Shown: positions 25,166 to 34,143, numbered from the stretch's first letter. The stretch: DNA of 64,000 nt from Microbacterium sp. cx-55 (GCF_021117345.1 NZ_CP088261.1:1550001-1614000), one strand, 5' to 3'. Notes: generated by a model from the letters alone, not told the origin. Program-made: numbers and translations.

Positions 25166-26513
25166 GGGCCGGCGACTGCTCATCGAGCGCGCGGCCACGA
25201 CGGTCGGCGAGACCGAAGGTCGCAGCCCCCGCGATCACGAAGAACGCGGCGAACACCACGAACAGGAGCGGTGCGCCGCCGAGCGCGAGCAGCGGCGGCA
25301 CCGACAGCGGGGCGAGGATGGAGGCGATTCGTCCGATGCCGGCCGCCCACCCGCTGCCGGTCGCCCGCAGCGGTGTGGGGTAGGTCTCGGGAGTCACGGC
25401 GTACAGCGCACCCCATGCCCCGAGATTGAAGAAGGACAGCGACATTCCGGTGACGATGACCATGACCTCCCCGCTCGATACCCCGAACAGCACGGCGGAG
25501 ACGGCGGACCCCGCGAGGAACACGACAAGAGTGATCCGCCGACCCCACCGCTCGATCGCCCACGCGGCGACGAGGTAGCCGGGGAGCTGGGCGAGCGTGA
25601 TCAGCAGCGTGAAGCCGAACGACCGCACCAGGTCGTAGCCCTGCGAGACAAGGATCGTGGGAATCCAGATGAACGCGCCGTAGTACGAGAAGTTCACGCA
25701 GAACCAGACGATCCAGAGGCTCGCGGTGCGGCGACCGAGACCGGGCGCCCACAGAGCCGCGAGTCGATCGCGGGCGGATGCGGCCGGCGCCACGGGCGCC
25801 ACGACCAGCGGCGGCGATGTGCTCAGGTGACCCGCGGACCGCTCCAGAGCGGTCACGATGTCGTCGGCTTCGGTGTACCGGCCGCGGGACGCGAGCCAGC
25901 GCGGCGACTCCGGCAGGCCCCAGCGCACGATGAGCGCATAAACCGCCGGCACTGCCCCGAGCGCGAACGCCCACCGCCAGCCATCAGCGGACGCGGGAAT
26001 CACGAAGTAGCCGATGAGGGCGGCCGCCGTCCAACCGATCGCCCAGAAGGCCTCGAGCAGCACGACGAGTCGGCCCCGCATCCGCGCCGGTGCGAACTCG
26101 CTCACATAGGTGGAGGCAACGGGAAGCTCGGCGCCGAGGCCGAGACCGACGATGAATCTCAGCACCAGCAGCGCGGCGAGCCCGCCGACCAGTGCGCTGG
26201 CACCTGTGGCGATCCCGTAGACGAGAAGGGTCACAGCGAAGACCTGCCGTCGACCGAACCGGTCGGCGAGGAGACCCCCGACGCTCGCTCCCACGGCCAT
26301 CCCCACGAACCCGATCGACGCGATCAGGCTCGTCTCCGCCGGCACGAGGTCCCACTGCTGGGCGAGCACGGCGATCACGAACGAGATGATGCCGACGTCC
26401 ATGGCATCGAGCGCCCAGCCGAGACCCGACCCGGTCAGCACCTTCAGATGCTTGCGGGTGAAGGGAAGGTCGTCGAGTCGTTCGCCGAGCGGCAGCACGG
26501 AAGGAGCAGTCAT
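25158..26513 (-). CDS. MFS transporter, sugar-porter/AAHS-like
   Basis: Twelve-helix major facilitator of 451 residues. It has the G-x3-D-R-x-G-R-R loop motif after helix 2 (GGLLADRFGRRQVF), the R-x-G-L-G-x-G-A-E-L-P segment of helix 4, the PESPRWLASRGR motif after helix 6 and a second RWGRR motif (ERWGRRITLV). The WALDAMDVGIISFV start of helix 1 is typical of the metabolite:proton symporter and aromatic acid transporter groups. The substrate is unknown. The ATG at 26513 has GAGGA 6 bases upstream. It starts 17 bases after the LLM oxidoreductase stop, so the two form an operon. Confidence 0.9.
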   Translation of the reverse strand: MTAPSVLPLGERLDDLPFTRKHLKVLTGSGLGWALDAMDVGIISFVIAVLAQQWDLVPAETSLIASIGFVGMAVGASVGGLLADRFGRRQVFAVTLLVYGIATGASALVGGLAALLVLRFIVGLGLGAELPVASTYVSEFAPARMRGRLVVLLEAFWAIGWTAAALIGYFVIPASADGWRWAFALGAVPAVYALIVRWGLPESPRWLASRGRYTEADDIVTALERSAGHLSTSPPLVVAPVAPAASARDRLAALWAPGLGRRTASLWIVWFCVNFSYYGAFIWIPTILVSQGYDLVRSFGFTLLITLAQLPGYLVAAWAIERWGRRITLVVFLAGSAVSAVLFGVSSGEVMVIVTGMSLSFFNLGAWGALYAVTPETYPTPLRATGSGWAAGIGRIASILAPLSVPPLLALGGAPLLFVVFAAFFVIAGAATFGLADRRGRALDEQSPALS

Positions 26514-26530
26514 CGCGGATCCTCGATCGA

Positions 26531-27568
26531 TCAGTCGTCGGCGAGCATGTCGCGCACAAGCGGGACGACCTTCGACCCGTACAGCTCGATGGAGTGCAGC
26601 ATCCGCTCGTGCGACAACGTGCCGTTCGAGAACTTGAGGTCGAAGCGGTCGAGTTTCAGCGTGCGGACGGTCTCGGCGATCTTCCGCGCGACGGTCTCCG
26701 GCGACCCGGCGTACATGGCGCCGCCCGGACCGACATCGTGCTGGAACTGCAGCCGGCTGTACGGCGGCCATCCGCGGTCGCGGCCGATGGCGTTGCGGTT
26801 GACCTCCATCGCCGGATACGCCTCATCCCAGGCCTGCTGGTCGGTGTCCGCGATGTGCCCGGGCGAGTGCACGCCCACCGGCAGACGATCACGGCCGGCA
26901 CCGTCCAGAGTGCGGTGGAAGAGATCGACGTACGGGCGGAAACTGGAGGCGGGTCCGCCGATGATGGCGAGCATGAGGCCGAACCCGTAGCGCGCCGTGC
27001 GGAGCACGGATTCGGGCGACCCGCCCACGCCGACCCACGCGCGGATGCCGTTCTCGGTCTTCGGGAAGATATCGGCGTTTGTGAGGCCGGCACGGGTGGT
27101 TCCCGACCACGTCACCGGCTTCTCGTTCATCAGCCGACTGAACAGATCGAGCCGCTCCTCGAAGAGCACTTCGTAGTCCTGCAGGTCGAAGCCGAACAGC
27201 GGGAAGGACTCGATGAACGACCCGCGCCCGAGGATCACCTCGGCCCGCCCGTTCGAGATGGCGTCGAGCGTCGCGAACCGCTCGTACAGTCGCACCGGGT
27301 CATCCGAGGACAACACGGTGACCGCCGTGCCCAGGTGGATGTTACGGGTGCGGGCCGCGGCCGCCGACAGCACAATCTCGGGGCCCGACACCGCGAACTC
27401 CCGACGGTGGTGCTCCCCCACGCCGAAGAACGACAACCCCACCTCGTCGGCGAGGACCGCCTGGTCGACGACGTTCCGGATGGTCTGCGCGTCGGTGAGC
27501 AGCGCGCCGCTCTCATCGGCGGTGACATCTCCGAACGTGTCGAGCCCGAACTCCACTGCAGCGCTCAT
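26531..27568 (-). CDS. LLM class flavin-dependent oxidoreductase
   Basis: Luciferase-like monooxygenase of 345 residues with a TIM-barrel fold that uses FMN or F420. Family features are the N-terminal GLDTFGD strand, VGEHHRREFAVSGPEIVLSAAAART (the GEHH motif), LGTAVTVLSSDDPVRLYERFATLD, the GRAEVILGRGSF strand and a C-terminal G-S-P-E-T-V-A motif (YAGSPETVARKI). The substrate is not known. It is the first gene of a pair with the MFS transporter, which suggests uptake and oxidation of one compound (inference). The ATG start at 27568 follows a normal leader. Confidence 0.9.
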   Translation of the reverse strand: MSAAVEFGLDTFGDVTADESGALLTDAQTIRNVVDQAVLADEVGLSFFGVGEHHRREFAVSGPEIVLSAAAARTRNIHLGTAVTVLSSDDPVRLYERFATLDAISNGRAEVILGRGSFIESFPLFGFDLQDYEVLFEERLDLFSRLMNEKPVTWSGTTRAGLTNADIFPKTENGIRAWVGVGGSPESVLRTARYGFGLMLAIIGGPASSFRPYVDLFHRTLDGAGRDRLPVGVHSPGHIADTDQQAWDEAYPAMEVNRNAIGRDRGWPPYSRLQFQHDVGPGGAMYAGSPETVARKIAETVRTLKLDRFDLKFSNGTLSHERMLHSIELYGSKVVPLVRDMLADD

Positions 27569-27640
27569 GCCGCCCTCACTTTCGATTCACGTGCATGTAA
27601 CGGGCGTGGCGCACGCGCTATTCCGCGTCGGCGGGTCGAA

Positions 27641-29314
27641 TCAGGACTGCAGCGCCGACCGCAGGGTGTCCAGGCCCACACCGCCGACATCGAGAGCGCG
27701 CTTGTGGAAGTCCTTGATTGAGAACGCGTCGCCCTGCGCCGCACGGGTGTCGTCTCGGATCTGCTCCCAGATGCGCTGACCGACCTTGTACGACGGCGCC
27801 TGTCCCGGCCAGCCGAGGTAGCGGTTGACCTCGAACTGGATGAACTCGTCGGACATGTTGACGTTGCGGCGCATGAAGTCCAAGGCGTACTCGTGGTCCC
27901 ACACGCCCGTGCCGTCCAGGCGCGGCTTCTTCAGGTGCACGCCGATATCGAGGACGACGCGGGCCGCCCGCATCCGCTGGCCATCCAGCATGCCCAGCCG
28001 ATCGGCGGGGTCATCGAGATAGCCGAGCTGTTCCATCAGTCGTTCCGCGTAGAGCGCCCAGCCCTCCGCGTGACCCGACGTGCCGGCGAGCAATCGGCGC
28101 CACGAGTTCAGCTGCCCGCGGTTGTACACGGCCTGCGCGATCTGCAGGTGGTGACCGGGAACGCCCTCGTGATAGACCGTCGTGAGTTCCCGCCAGGTGT
28201 CGAACGACGTGACCCCCTCGGGAACCGACCACCACATGCGTCCCGGGCGGGAGAAGTCGTCGGTCGGGCCGGTGTAATAGATGCCGCCCTCCTGCGTGGG
28301 CGCGATCATGCACTCGAGTCGGCGAATCGGCTCGGGGATGTCGAAGTGCGTGCGGCCGAGCTCGGCGACGGCCCGGTCGCTGGTCGCCTGCATCCACTCG
28401 CGAAGCGCGTCCGTGCCGTGCAGCTTGCGCGAATCGTCGGACTCGAGGTACGCCACGGCCTCCTCGACCGAAGCCCCCGGAAGGATCTCGTGAGCGATCG
28501 ACTCCTGCTCGGCGACCATGCGCGCGAGTTCTTCGACCCCCCACTCGTACGTCTCGTCGAGGTCGATCGTCGCCCCGAGGAAACGGCGGGAGTGCAGTGC
28601 GTAGAGCTCGCGACCGACCGCATCCTCTTCGGAGGCGACCGGGGCGAGCTCCGTGATGAGGAACTGGGCCAGCGTGTCGTACGCCACGCGTGCGGCTCCC
28701 GACTGGTCGGCGAGCTCCCGTGCGAGCGAGGCAGGCAGGTGACCTTCGGCGGGGTCCGCGTCCGCCACGAACACCGCGAAGAAGCCGTTGTCGGCGGTGT
28801 ACCGGTCGATCTGCGTCGCCACCTCGGACACCTGGCGGCGTGCCGGCGTCACGCCTGCAGCGATGCCGGCACGCAGGGTCTCGATGTATCCCTCGATCGC
28901 TGCCGGAACGCCGCCGAGGCGCTGGGCGATGACGGCCCAGTCCTCCACCGTGTCGGTCGGCATGAGGTCGAACGCCGAGCGGATGTCTTGGGCGGGCGAG
29001 GCGATCACGTTCAGATCACGCAGCGACGCGTTCGCCGCGTGGAGCTCGAGATCCAGTCGCAGTTCGCGGCCCAGGTCTTCTTTCGTGACCGCGTCGATCG
29101 CGTCGACCGGGATGGCGCGGTCGAGGCGCTCGAGTGCCGCGCGTGCTGCCTCGGCGTACCGCTCCGCACCGGTGGGCGAGTAGTCGCCGAACCGTCCGTT
29201 GTGCTCGAATCGGCCGATGTAGGTCGCGACCGTCGGGGCGAGTTCTGCCACGGTGTCGACCCACTCTTCGGCGATCTCATCGATCGAGGTGGGGATGCGC
29301 GATGGTTCCGTCAT
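27641..29314 (-). CDS. DUF885 family protein (putative metallopeptidase)
   Basis: Protein of 557 residues in the DUF885 family, which is related to zinc carboxypeptidases of the gluzincin type. The key motif is YHEGVPGHHLQ about two-thirds into the protein, equivalent to HExxH, and the later GHAEGWALYAERLMEQLG segment supplies the third metal-ligand glutamate. The C-terminal NVNMSDEFIQFEVNRYLGWPGQA segment is strongly conserved in the family. There is no signal peptide, so it is probably an intracellular peptidase; the substrate is unknown. The ATG at 29314 has a TAGGCT box 7 bases upstream (leaderless). An in-frame start at 29350 is unlikely. Confidence 0.88.
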   Translation of the reverse strand: MTEPSRIPTSIDEIAEEWVDTVAELAPTVATYIGRFEHNGRFGDYSPTGAERYAEAARAALERLDRAIPVDAIDAVTKEDLGRELRLDLELHAANASLRDLNVIASPAQDIRSAFDLMPTDTVEDWAVIAQRLGGVPAAIEGYIETLRAGIAAGVTPARRQVSEVATQIDRYTADNGFFAVFVADADPAEGHLPASLARELADQSGAARVAYDTLAQFLITELAPVASEEDAVGRELYALHSRRFLGATIDLDETYEWGVEELARMVAEQESIAHEILPGASVEEAVAYLESDDSRKLHGTDALREWMQATSDRAVAELGRTHFDIPEPIRRLECMIAPTQEGGIYYTGPTDDFSRPGRMWWSVPEGVTSFDTWRELTTVYHEGVPGHHLQIAQAVYNRGQLNSWRRLLAGTSGHAEGWALYAERLMEQLGYLDDPADRLGMLDGQRMRAARVVLDIGVHLKKPRLDGTGVWDHEYALDFMRRNVNMSDEFIQFEVNRYLGWPGQAPSYKVGQRIWEQIRDDTRAAQGDAFSIKDFHKRALDVGGVGLDTLRSALQS

Positions 29315-29327
29315 GCCATCGAGCCTA
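29315..29327 (-). promoter_or_regulatory. Predicted leaderless promoter of the DUF885 gene
   Basis: Minus-strand TAGGCT (29327-29322) with 7 bases to the ATG at 29314. Confidence 0.6.
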
Positions 29328-29356
29328 CGCAGGCCGGGGTGACCGGCCAACCCGGG

Positions 29357-31996
29357 TCAGTGACCGGCGATGTTCCAGTCGGTGCCATGACCGATCTGCA
29401 CATCGAGCGGCACGGTGAGGGTGGCTGCGTCGCCCATCCGGTGGCGAACGATCTGTTCTACGGCGTCCCACTCCCCCGGCGCGACTTCCACCACGAGTTC
29501 GTCGTGGATCTGCAGGAGCACCCGGGAAGAGAGCTGCTGGGCGCGGAACTCCTCGTGGATGCGGAACAGCGCGATCTTCATGATGTCGGCGGCGCTGCCC
29601 TGGATGGGGGCGTTCAGCGCCGCGCGCTCGGCGTTCTCGCGAAGCACCCGGTTGGGGCTGGCGAGGTCAGGGAACGGTCGGCGGCGCCCGAAGATCGTCT
29701 CGGTGAACCCGTCGATCCGCGCCTGCTCGACCGAGGAACGGAGGTAGTCGCGCACCGCGCCGAACCGGGCGAAGTACTCGGTCATGAGCTGCTTCGCCTC
29801 GGACTGTTCGATGCGCAACTGCTTCGACAGTCCGAACGCCGACAGCCCGTACACGAGCCCGTACGACATGGCCTTGACCTTGGTGCGCATCGCCGGCGTC
29901 ACATCAGCCGGGTCGACGCCGAACACGCGTGCACCGACGAACCGGTGCAGGTCTTCGCCCGAGCGGAACGCTTCGACGAGACCAGGATCTTCCGACAGAT
30001 GCGCCATGATGCGCATTTCGATCTGCGAGTAGTCGGCGGTCAGCAGAGTCTCGTACCCCGCGCCGACTTCGAACGAGGAGCGGATGCGGCGGCTCTCCTC
30101 GTTGCGGATCGGAATGTTCTGCAGGTTCGGGTCGGTGCTGGAGAGCCGGCCGGTCTGGGAGCCCGTCTGCAGGTACGTGGTGTGGATGCGCCCGTCGGCG
30201 CCGATCGCGGCGTCGAGGGACTCGATGATCTGACGCAGCTTCGTCGCCTCGCGGTGCTGCAGCAGGAGATCGAGGAACGGATGCGGGTTCGAGTCCTGCA
30301 GATCCGCGAGCACGGCAGCATCCGTCGAATACCCGGTCTTGGTCTTGCGGGTCTTCGGCAGCTGGAGGTCTTCGAACAGCACCTCCTGCAATTGCTTGGG
30401 CGACCCGAGGTTCACCTCGCGGCCGATCGCGACGAACGCGTCTTGCGCGATGCGTTCCGCGCGTGCGCCGAGCTCGGCCGAGAACGTCGACAGCTTCTCG
30501 TGCGAGACGGCGACGCCGGCGAGCTCCATGTCGGCGAGAGTGACGAGCGTCGGCAGCTCGATGTCGGTGAGCACCTCGGCCACGCGTCCGGTGACCTCGG
30601 CGCGGAGCGCGGCTCCGACGCGGAGGACGAACCAGGCCAGCTGCCCGGGAGTCGCCCCCTCGGTCTCGGGGACGAGCTGCGCCGGGTCGGCTTCGGGAAG
30701 CTTCTCGCCGAGGTAGCGGTCGACGAGGTCTGCGAGGGTCTTGTCAGGAAAGCTCGGGCGGATCAGCCATCCGGCGATCAGCGTGTCGAACGCGAGTCCG
30801 TGCAGGCGCACCCCCGCGCGGTGCAGGGCTTTGACCTGACCCTTCGCGTCGTGCAGCACTTTCGGGGCCGCGGAGGCGAGCCAGGGCGCGATCGCCGCGG
30901 AGATCTCCTCCGTCCAGGTGGCTTCGACCACCGACTCGGTCGTGGCGATTCCGATGCGCGCCGGAAGACCGTTCTCGATTGTGACCGTCAGCGCGCGCTC
31001 ATCGGAGTCGGACTCCAGCCACGCGGTGAGCGCGGCAGCATCCGTCTCACTCGCCTGCGGGACGGCGACCGAGGGTGCGGTCGTCGCCGAGCCCTCGGAG
31101 GCGTCGGTTCCGGTCGCCTCGAACACGCGCGGGAGGAGCGTGCGGAACTCGAGCCGGGCGAAGATGTCGCGCACGGCTTGCGTGTCGATCGGCTGGCGGA
31201 GGAGGTCGGCGGGAGTGACCGGCAGCTCGACGTCGGTGAGAAGCCGGTTGAGGGCGCGGTTACGGCGCACATCATCGATGTGGTCGCGGAGGTTGCCGCC
31301 GACGACACCCTTGATCTCGTCGGCGTGGGCGAGGAGTTCGTCGAGCGAGCCGTACTGGGTGAGCCATTTCACCGCCGTCTTCTCGCCGACCTTCGGAACT
31401 CCGGGCAGGTTGTCGCTCGTCTCACCCACGAGGGCTGCGATCTCGGGGTACTGGGCGGGCGGCACTCCGTAACGCTCCTGCACCGTCTCGGGCGTGTAGC
31501 GCTTGAGCTGCGAGACGCCCTGCACACTCGGGTAGAGCAGCGTGACCTCGTCGTTCACCATCTGGATGGAGTCGCGGTCGCCCGAGCACACGAGCACGTC
31601 GTAGCCCGCCTCGACGCCCTGCGTCGCGAGGGTCGCCAGGATGTCGTCAGCCTCGATGTCTTCTTTCGTCAGCACCGTGATCTGCATCGCGCGCAGGCAC
31701 TCCTGCAGCAGCGGGATCTGGCCGGAGAACTCGGGCGGGGTCTCGCTGCGCGTCGCCTTGTAGGCCGGGTACTCGCGGGTGCGGAACGACACGCGTGAGG
31801 TGTCGAAAGCGACTGCCACATGGGTCGGGTTCTCGGCCTTCAAGAGGTTCACGAACATCGACAGGAAGCCGTAGACCCCGTTCGTGTGCTGACCGTCCTT
31901 GGTCGTGAAGTTGTCGACCGGCAGCGCGTAGAAAGCGCGGAACGCGAGCGAATGGCCGTCGACGACCAGAAGAGTAGGCTTTGCGGAGTCCGTCAC
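29357..31996 (-). CDS. polA: DNA polymerase I
   Basis: Repair and Okazaki-fragment polymerase of 879 residues. An N-terminal 5'-3' exonuclease (about 1-300) has VVDGHSLAFRAFYA, FDTSRVSFRTREYPAYKATR and the GDRD metal motif. A middle domain at the proofreading position (about 320-490) lacks a recognisable D-x-E exonuclease motif and is probably inactive, as in Mycobacterium. The C-terminal polymerase has motif A DYSQIEMRIMAHLS, motif B RTKVKAMSYGLVYGLSAFG and motif C QIHDELVVEV. GTG at 31996 is supported by TAGGCT 6 bases upstream. It diverges from the thioesterase gene. A polA gene near pdtaR and pyk is also the mycobacterial order. Confidence 0.96.
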   Translation of the reverse strand: MTDSAKPTLLVVDGHSLAFRAFYALPVDNFTTKDGQHTNGVYGFLSMFVNLLKAENPTHVAVAFDTSRVSFRTREYPAYKATRSETPPEFSGQIPLLQECLRAMQITVLTKEDIEADDILATLATQGVEAGYDVLVCSGDRDSIQMVNDEVTLLYPSVQGVSQLKRYTPETVQERYGVPPAQYPEIAALVGETSDNLPGVPKVGEKTAVKWLTQYGSLDELLAHADEIKGVVGGNLRDHIDDVRRNRALNRLLTDVELPVTPADLLRQPIDTQAVRDIFARLEFRTLLPRVFEATGTDASEGSATTAPSVAVPQASETDAAALTAWLESDSDERALTVTIENGLPARIGIATTESVVEATWTEEISAAIAPWLASAAPKVLHDAKGQVKALHRAGVRLHGLAFDTLIAGWLIRPSFPDKTLADLVDRYLGEKLPEADPAQLVPETEGATPGQLAWFVLRVGAALRAEVTGRVAEVLTDIELPTLVTLADMELAGVAVSHEKLSTFSAELGARAERIAQDAFVAIGREVNLGSPKQLQEVLFEDLQLPKTRKTKTGYSTDAAVLADLQDSNPHPFLDLLLQHREATKLRQIIESLDAAIGADGRIHTTYLQTGSQTGRLSSTDPNLQNIPIRNEESRRIRSSFEVGAGYETLLTADYSQIEMRIMAHLSEDPGLVEAFRSGEDLHRFVGARVFGVDPADVTPAMRTKVKAMSYGLVYGLSAFGLSKQLRIEQSEAKQLMTEYFARFGAVRDYLRSSVEQARIDGFTETIFGRRRPFPDLASPNRVLRENAERAALNAPIQGSAADIMKIALFRIHEEFRAQQLSSRVLLQIHDELVVEVAPGEWDAVEQIVRHRMGDAATLTVPLDVQIGHGTDWNIAGH

Positions 31997-32008
31997 CCTG
32001 CCAGCCTA
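31997..32008 (-). promoter_or_regulatory. Predicted leaderless promoter of polA
   Basis: Minus-strand TAGGCT (32008-32003) with 6 bases to the GTG at 31996, in the 63-bp divergent gap with the thioesterase gene. Confidence 0.6.
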
Positions 32009-32059
32009 ATCAGCGGCGCAGACACCACGACACGGGCGAGGAAGCGAGGACCTGCCGCG

Positions 32060-32491
32060 ATGACCGAAACGACGCCCCCGCTCGATGGGATCGCCTGGGC
32101 CATGCAGCGCGGCAACGGCGCACTGGCCGACAAGATGGGCTTCGAGTGGGTCGAGCTGACGGTCGATCGTGCCGTGGCGACCATGCCGGTGGCGGGCAAC
32201 ACGCAGCCGGTGGGCCTGTTCCACGGAGGCGGCTACGTCGTGCTCGGCGAGTCGCTGGGCTCCATGTCGGCGAACCTGTACGCCGGCCCCGGCAAGCTCG
32301 CCGTCGGAGTCGACATCAATGCGACGCACACCCGGTCCGCGACGTCTGGTCACGTCACGGGCGTCTGCACGCCGATCCACCTGGGCCGCACGATGACGGT
32401 GCACGAGATCGTCGTGAGCGACGATCAGGGTCGGCGGTGCTCCACCATCCGCATCACGAACCTCATCAAGGACGCGCCCGCCGAGCGCTGA
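32060..32491 (+). CDS. PaaI family hotdog-fold thioesterase
   Basis: Acyl-CoA thioesterase-like protein of 143 residues with a single hotdog domain. Family features are the substrate-site segment NTQPVGLFHGGGYVVLGESLGSMS, where the asparagine and His-Gly-Gly form the active site, and INATHTRSATSGHVTGVCTPIHLGR on the next strands. It resembles PaaI/YdiI-type enzymes, which hydrolyse aromatic or 1,4-dihydroxy-2-naphthoyl-CoA esters; which substrate applies here is unknown. The ATG at 32060 has GAGGA 9 bases upstream. The frame is open further upstream, but that part shadows polA. It converges on pdtaR across a long hairpin. Confidence 0.9.
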   Translation: MTETTPPLDGIAWAMQRGNGALADKMGFEWVELTVDRAVATMPVAGNTQPVGLFHGGGYVVLGESLGSMSANLYAGPGKLAVGVDINATHTRSATSGHVTGVCTPIHLGRTMTVHEIVVSDDQGRRCSTIRITNLIKDAPAER

Positions 32492-32528
32492 GGCTCTGTG
32501 GCGCGAGCGGGTCTTGCGGCCTTCTCTC

Positions 32529-32599
32529 CGCGAGACGGGATCTTCGCGCCGAGACCGTGGGGTTACCCCGCTGTCTCGGCGCCCGGATCCCGTTTCGCG
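32529..32599. terminator. Very long bidirectional terminator hairpin
   Basis: Nested inverted repeats of 71 bases between convergent genes: outer arms 32529-32542 and 32586-32599 (one G-U pair), then GCGCCGAGAC (32546-32555) with GTCTCGGCGC (32573-32582), and an inner GGGG/CCCC arm. It ends 12 bases before the pdtaR stop codon. Confidence 0.85.
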
Positions 32600-32610
32600 G
32601 TCGGGAGGGA

Positions 32611-33225
32611 CTACTTCTTCGCGGCCAGCTGTTCGATGATGGCCTTCGCGACGTCCTGCATGGTGAGACGGCGATCCATGGATGCCTTCTGAATCCAGCG
32701 GAAGGCCTCGGGCTCGCTGAGGCCCATCTTCTCGTTAAGCAGACCCTTGGCCCGGTCGACGAGCTTGCGGGTCTCGAAGCGCTCGACCATGTCGGCGACC
32801 TCGGCCTCGAGCGTGATGATCTGCTCGTATCGGGCGAGGGCGATCTCGATCGCGGGCAGCAGGTCGTTGGGCGTGAAGGGCTTCACGACGTACGCGAGAG
32901 CGCCGGCTTCGCTGGCCCGCTCGACGAGCTCCTTCTGGCTGAACGCGGTCAGCAGCACGACGGGAGCGATGTGGTTCTTGCTCAGCTTCTCGGCGGCGCT
33001 GATGCCGTCGAGCTGCGGCATCTTCACGTCCATGATCACGAGGTCAGGGCGGAGGTCGGTCGCCAGCTGCACGGCGGTTTCACCGTCTCCGGCTTCGCCG
33101 ACGACGTCGAAACCGTTGTCGCGCAGGATCTCGACGATGTCGAGACGGATGAGCGACTCGTCCTCTGCGACCACCACGCGGCGGGGTGCGGACGGCGTGT
33201 TGGCGGGGGCATCCAGGTCAGTCAC
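32611..33225 (-). CDS. pdtaR: ANTAR-domain response regulator (PdtaR-like)
   Basis: Two-component response regulator of 204 residues that acts on RNA rather than DNA. The receiver domain has the acidic pair EDE (21-23), phospho-acceptor Asp66 in VIMDVKMP, the Thr in LLTAFSQ and Lys in VVKPFTP. The C-terminal ANTAR domain (about 145-200: VDRAKGLLNEKMGLSEPEAFRWIQKASM) is an RNA-binding antiterminator module that recognises paired hexaloop hairpins. In Mycobacterium it is phosphorylated by the orphan kinase PdtaS; no kinase gene is in this window. GTG at 33225 has both a TAGGAT box and AGGA upstream. Location near polA and pyk matches the mycobacterial order. Confidence 0.93.
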   Translation of the reverse strand: MTDLDAPANTPSAPRRVVVAEDESLIRLDIVEILRDNGFDVVGEAGDGETAVQLATDLRPDLVIMDVKMPQLDGISAAEKLSKNHIAPVVLLTAFSQKELVERASEAGALAYVVKPFTPNDLLPAIEIALARYEQIITLEAEVADMVERFETRKLVDRAKGLLNEKMGLSEPEAFRWIQKASMDRRLTMQDVAKAIIEQLAAKK

Positions 33226-33237
33226 TCCTGAATCCTA
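33226..33237 (-). promoter_or_regulatory. Predicted leaderless promoter of pdtaR
   Basis: Minus-strand TAGGAT (33237-33232) with 6 bases to the GTG at 33225. The spacer also contains AGGA, so a very short leader cannot be excluded. Confidence 0.5.
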
Positions 33238-33372
33238 CGGCACGGCCTGTCACGGCGCGGCGTGCACGCGCGCGCGGGGCGGATCGGGTTCCGGATGCAT
33301 CCGCGCCCACGCCCCGAGGACGGTGCGCACCTGCGCTAGTCTCGATGGCGGCGTGCGACTCAGTTGCCGCGT

Positions 33373-33455
33373 GCCGGTGTGGCGGAATGGCAGACGCGAC
33401 CGACTCAAACTCGGTTGCCCGAAAGGGCGTGTGGGTTCGACTCCCACCACCGGTA
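33373..33455 (+). tRNA. tRNA-Leu, anticodon CAA
   Basis: An 83-base tRNA with a long variable arm, as in leucine tRNAs. The acceptor stem is GCCGGTG (33373-33379) with CACCGGT (33448-33454) and the discriminator base is A. The anticodon arm ACCGA-CTCAAAC-TCGGT gives anticodon CAA at 33406-33408, reading UUG. The T arm contains GGTTCGACTCC. CCA is not encoded. A possible -10 box TAGTCT lies at 33337-33342. Confidence 0.95.
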
Positions 33456-33483
33456 CTTCTCTGGTATCCGCGGCGATGCGCCG

Positions 33484-34143
33484 TCACTGCGGGGCTGCGC
33501 CTGTCGCGAACCACGTCAGGGCCTGCCGGTAGTGCGCGCTGTCGGAGCGCGTCTCTTCCGTGACGAGGAGCGCAGTGGCGCTCAACCTGCGCGTGTACTG
33601 CCCCTGACACGGAATGCTCACCACGGTGGTCAGCCCCGCGCGCCAGGCAGGAACGAGCGCGTCGAGGTCGCGCCGTTCCGGGGTCCCGTCGTGCCCGCGT
33701 GTCAGCGCGGCAAGGTACCGATCCGTTCCTTCTCGATCCCAAGAGACATAGGACGGATCGGTGAGGGCGTCTGAGCCGAACTCGCCTGCCCAACTCGGGC
33801 CGACGATCTCGTCCAGGAGCGACTGGCGTTCCGGTGAGCCGGACGCCGTGTGACTCAGACGATCGAAGACTGCGGGGTCCGGGTTCTGCCCCGCGTGTGC
33901 GAGAACCTCAGCCCAGATCCGAGGCCAGGCGTCCCGCCACGTCGACCTCGTGGAGTCATCCACCTGCACCGCGGCGGGTTGCGGGGCGTCGGACAGCAGA
34001 GGGAGGAGCGGGAGGACGTCAGGCCGCAGGGCGTGCGCTTCGCGGATCCACAGCATCTCGATCAGGTGCTGTGGACGATCGTCGACGGTGAGGGCCATGT
34101 CGTGCGGCCACGGGTTGCCCGGGATCGGTGTAGAGGAGCGCAT
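33484..34143 (-). CDS. Uncharacterised protein next to tRNA-Leu
   Basis: Protein of 219 residues that I do not recognise. It has no signal peptide or membrane helix and is rich in Trp, Arg and Asp. Visible segments are LIEMLWIREAHALRP, TWRDAWPRIWAEVLAHAG and the C-terminal TTVVSIPCQGQYTRRLSATALLVTEETR, which looks like a beta-strand pair. Codon use is typical of the window, so it is likely a real gene. The ATG at 34143 has no clear ribosome-binding site, and other starts inside are possible. It ends 28 bases after the tRNA gene, in opposite orientation. Confidence 0.65.
   Translation of the reverse strand: MRSSTPIPGNPWPHDMALTVDDRPQHLIEMLWIREAHALRPDVLPLLPLLSDAPQPAAVQVDDSTRSTWRDAWPRIWAEVLAHAGQNPDPAVFDRLSHTASGSPERQSLLDEIVGPSWAGEFGSDALTDPSYVSWDREGTDRYLAALTRGHDGTPERRDLDALVPAWRAGLTTVVSIPCQGQYTRRLSATALLVTEETRSDSAHYRQALTWFATGAAPQ

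Noticed and set aside
27893..31798. A 1301-codon open frame on the plus strand
   Set aside because: It is antisense to the DUF885 gene and polA, whose products are unmistakable; the translated sequence is Arg/Asp/Val-rich with no domain. Long antisense open frames are expected at this GC content.
33218..33793. A minus-strand frame running across the tRNA gene
   Set aside because: It spans the tRNA-Leu in antisense and overlaps two better-supported genes; the sequence is Arg-rich with no domain.
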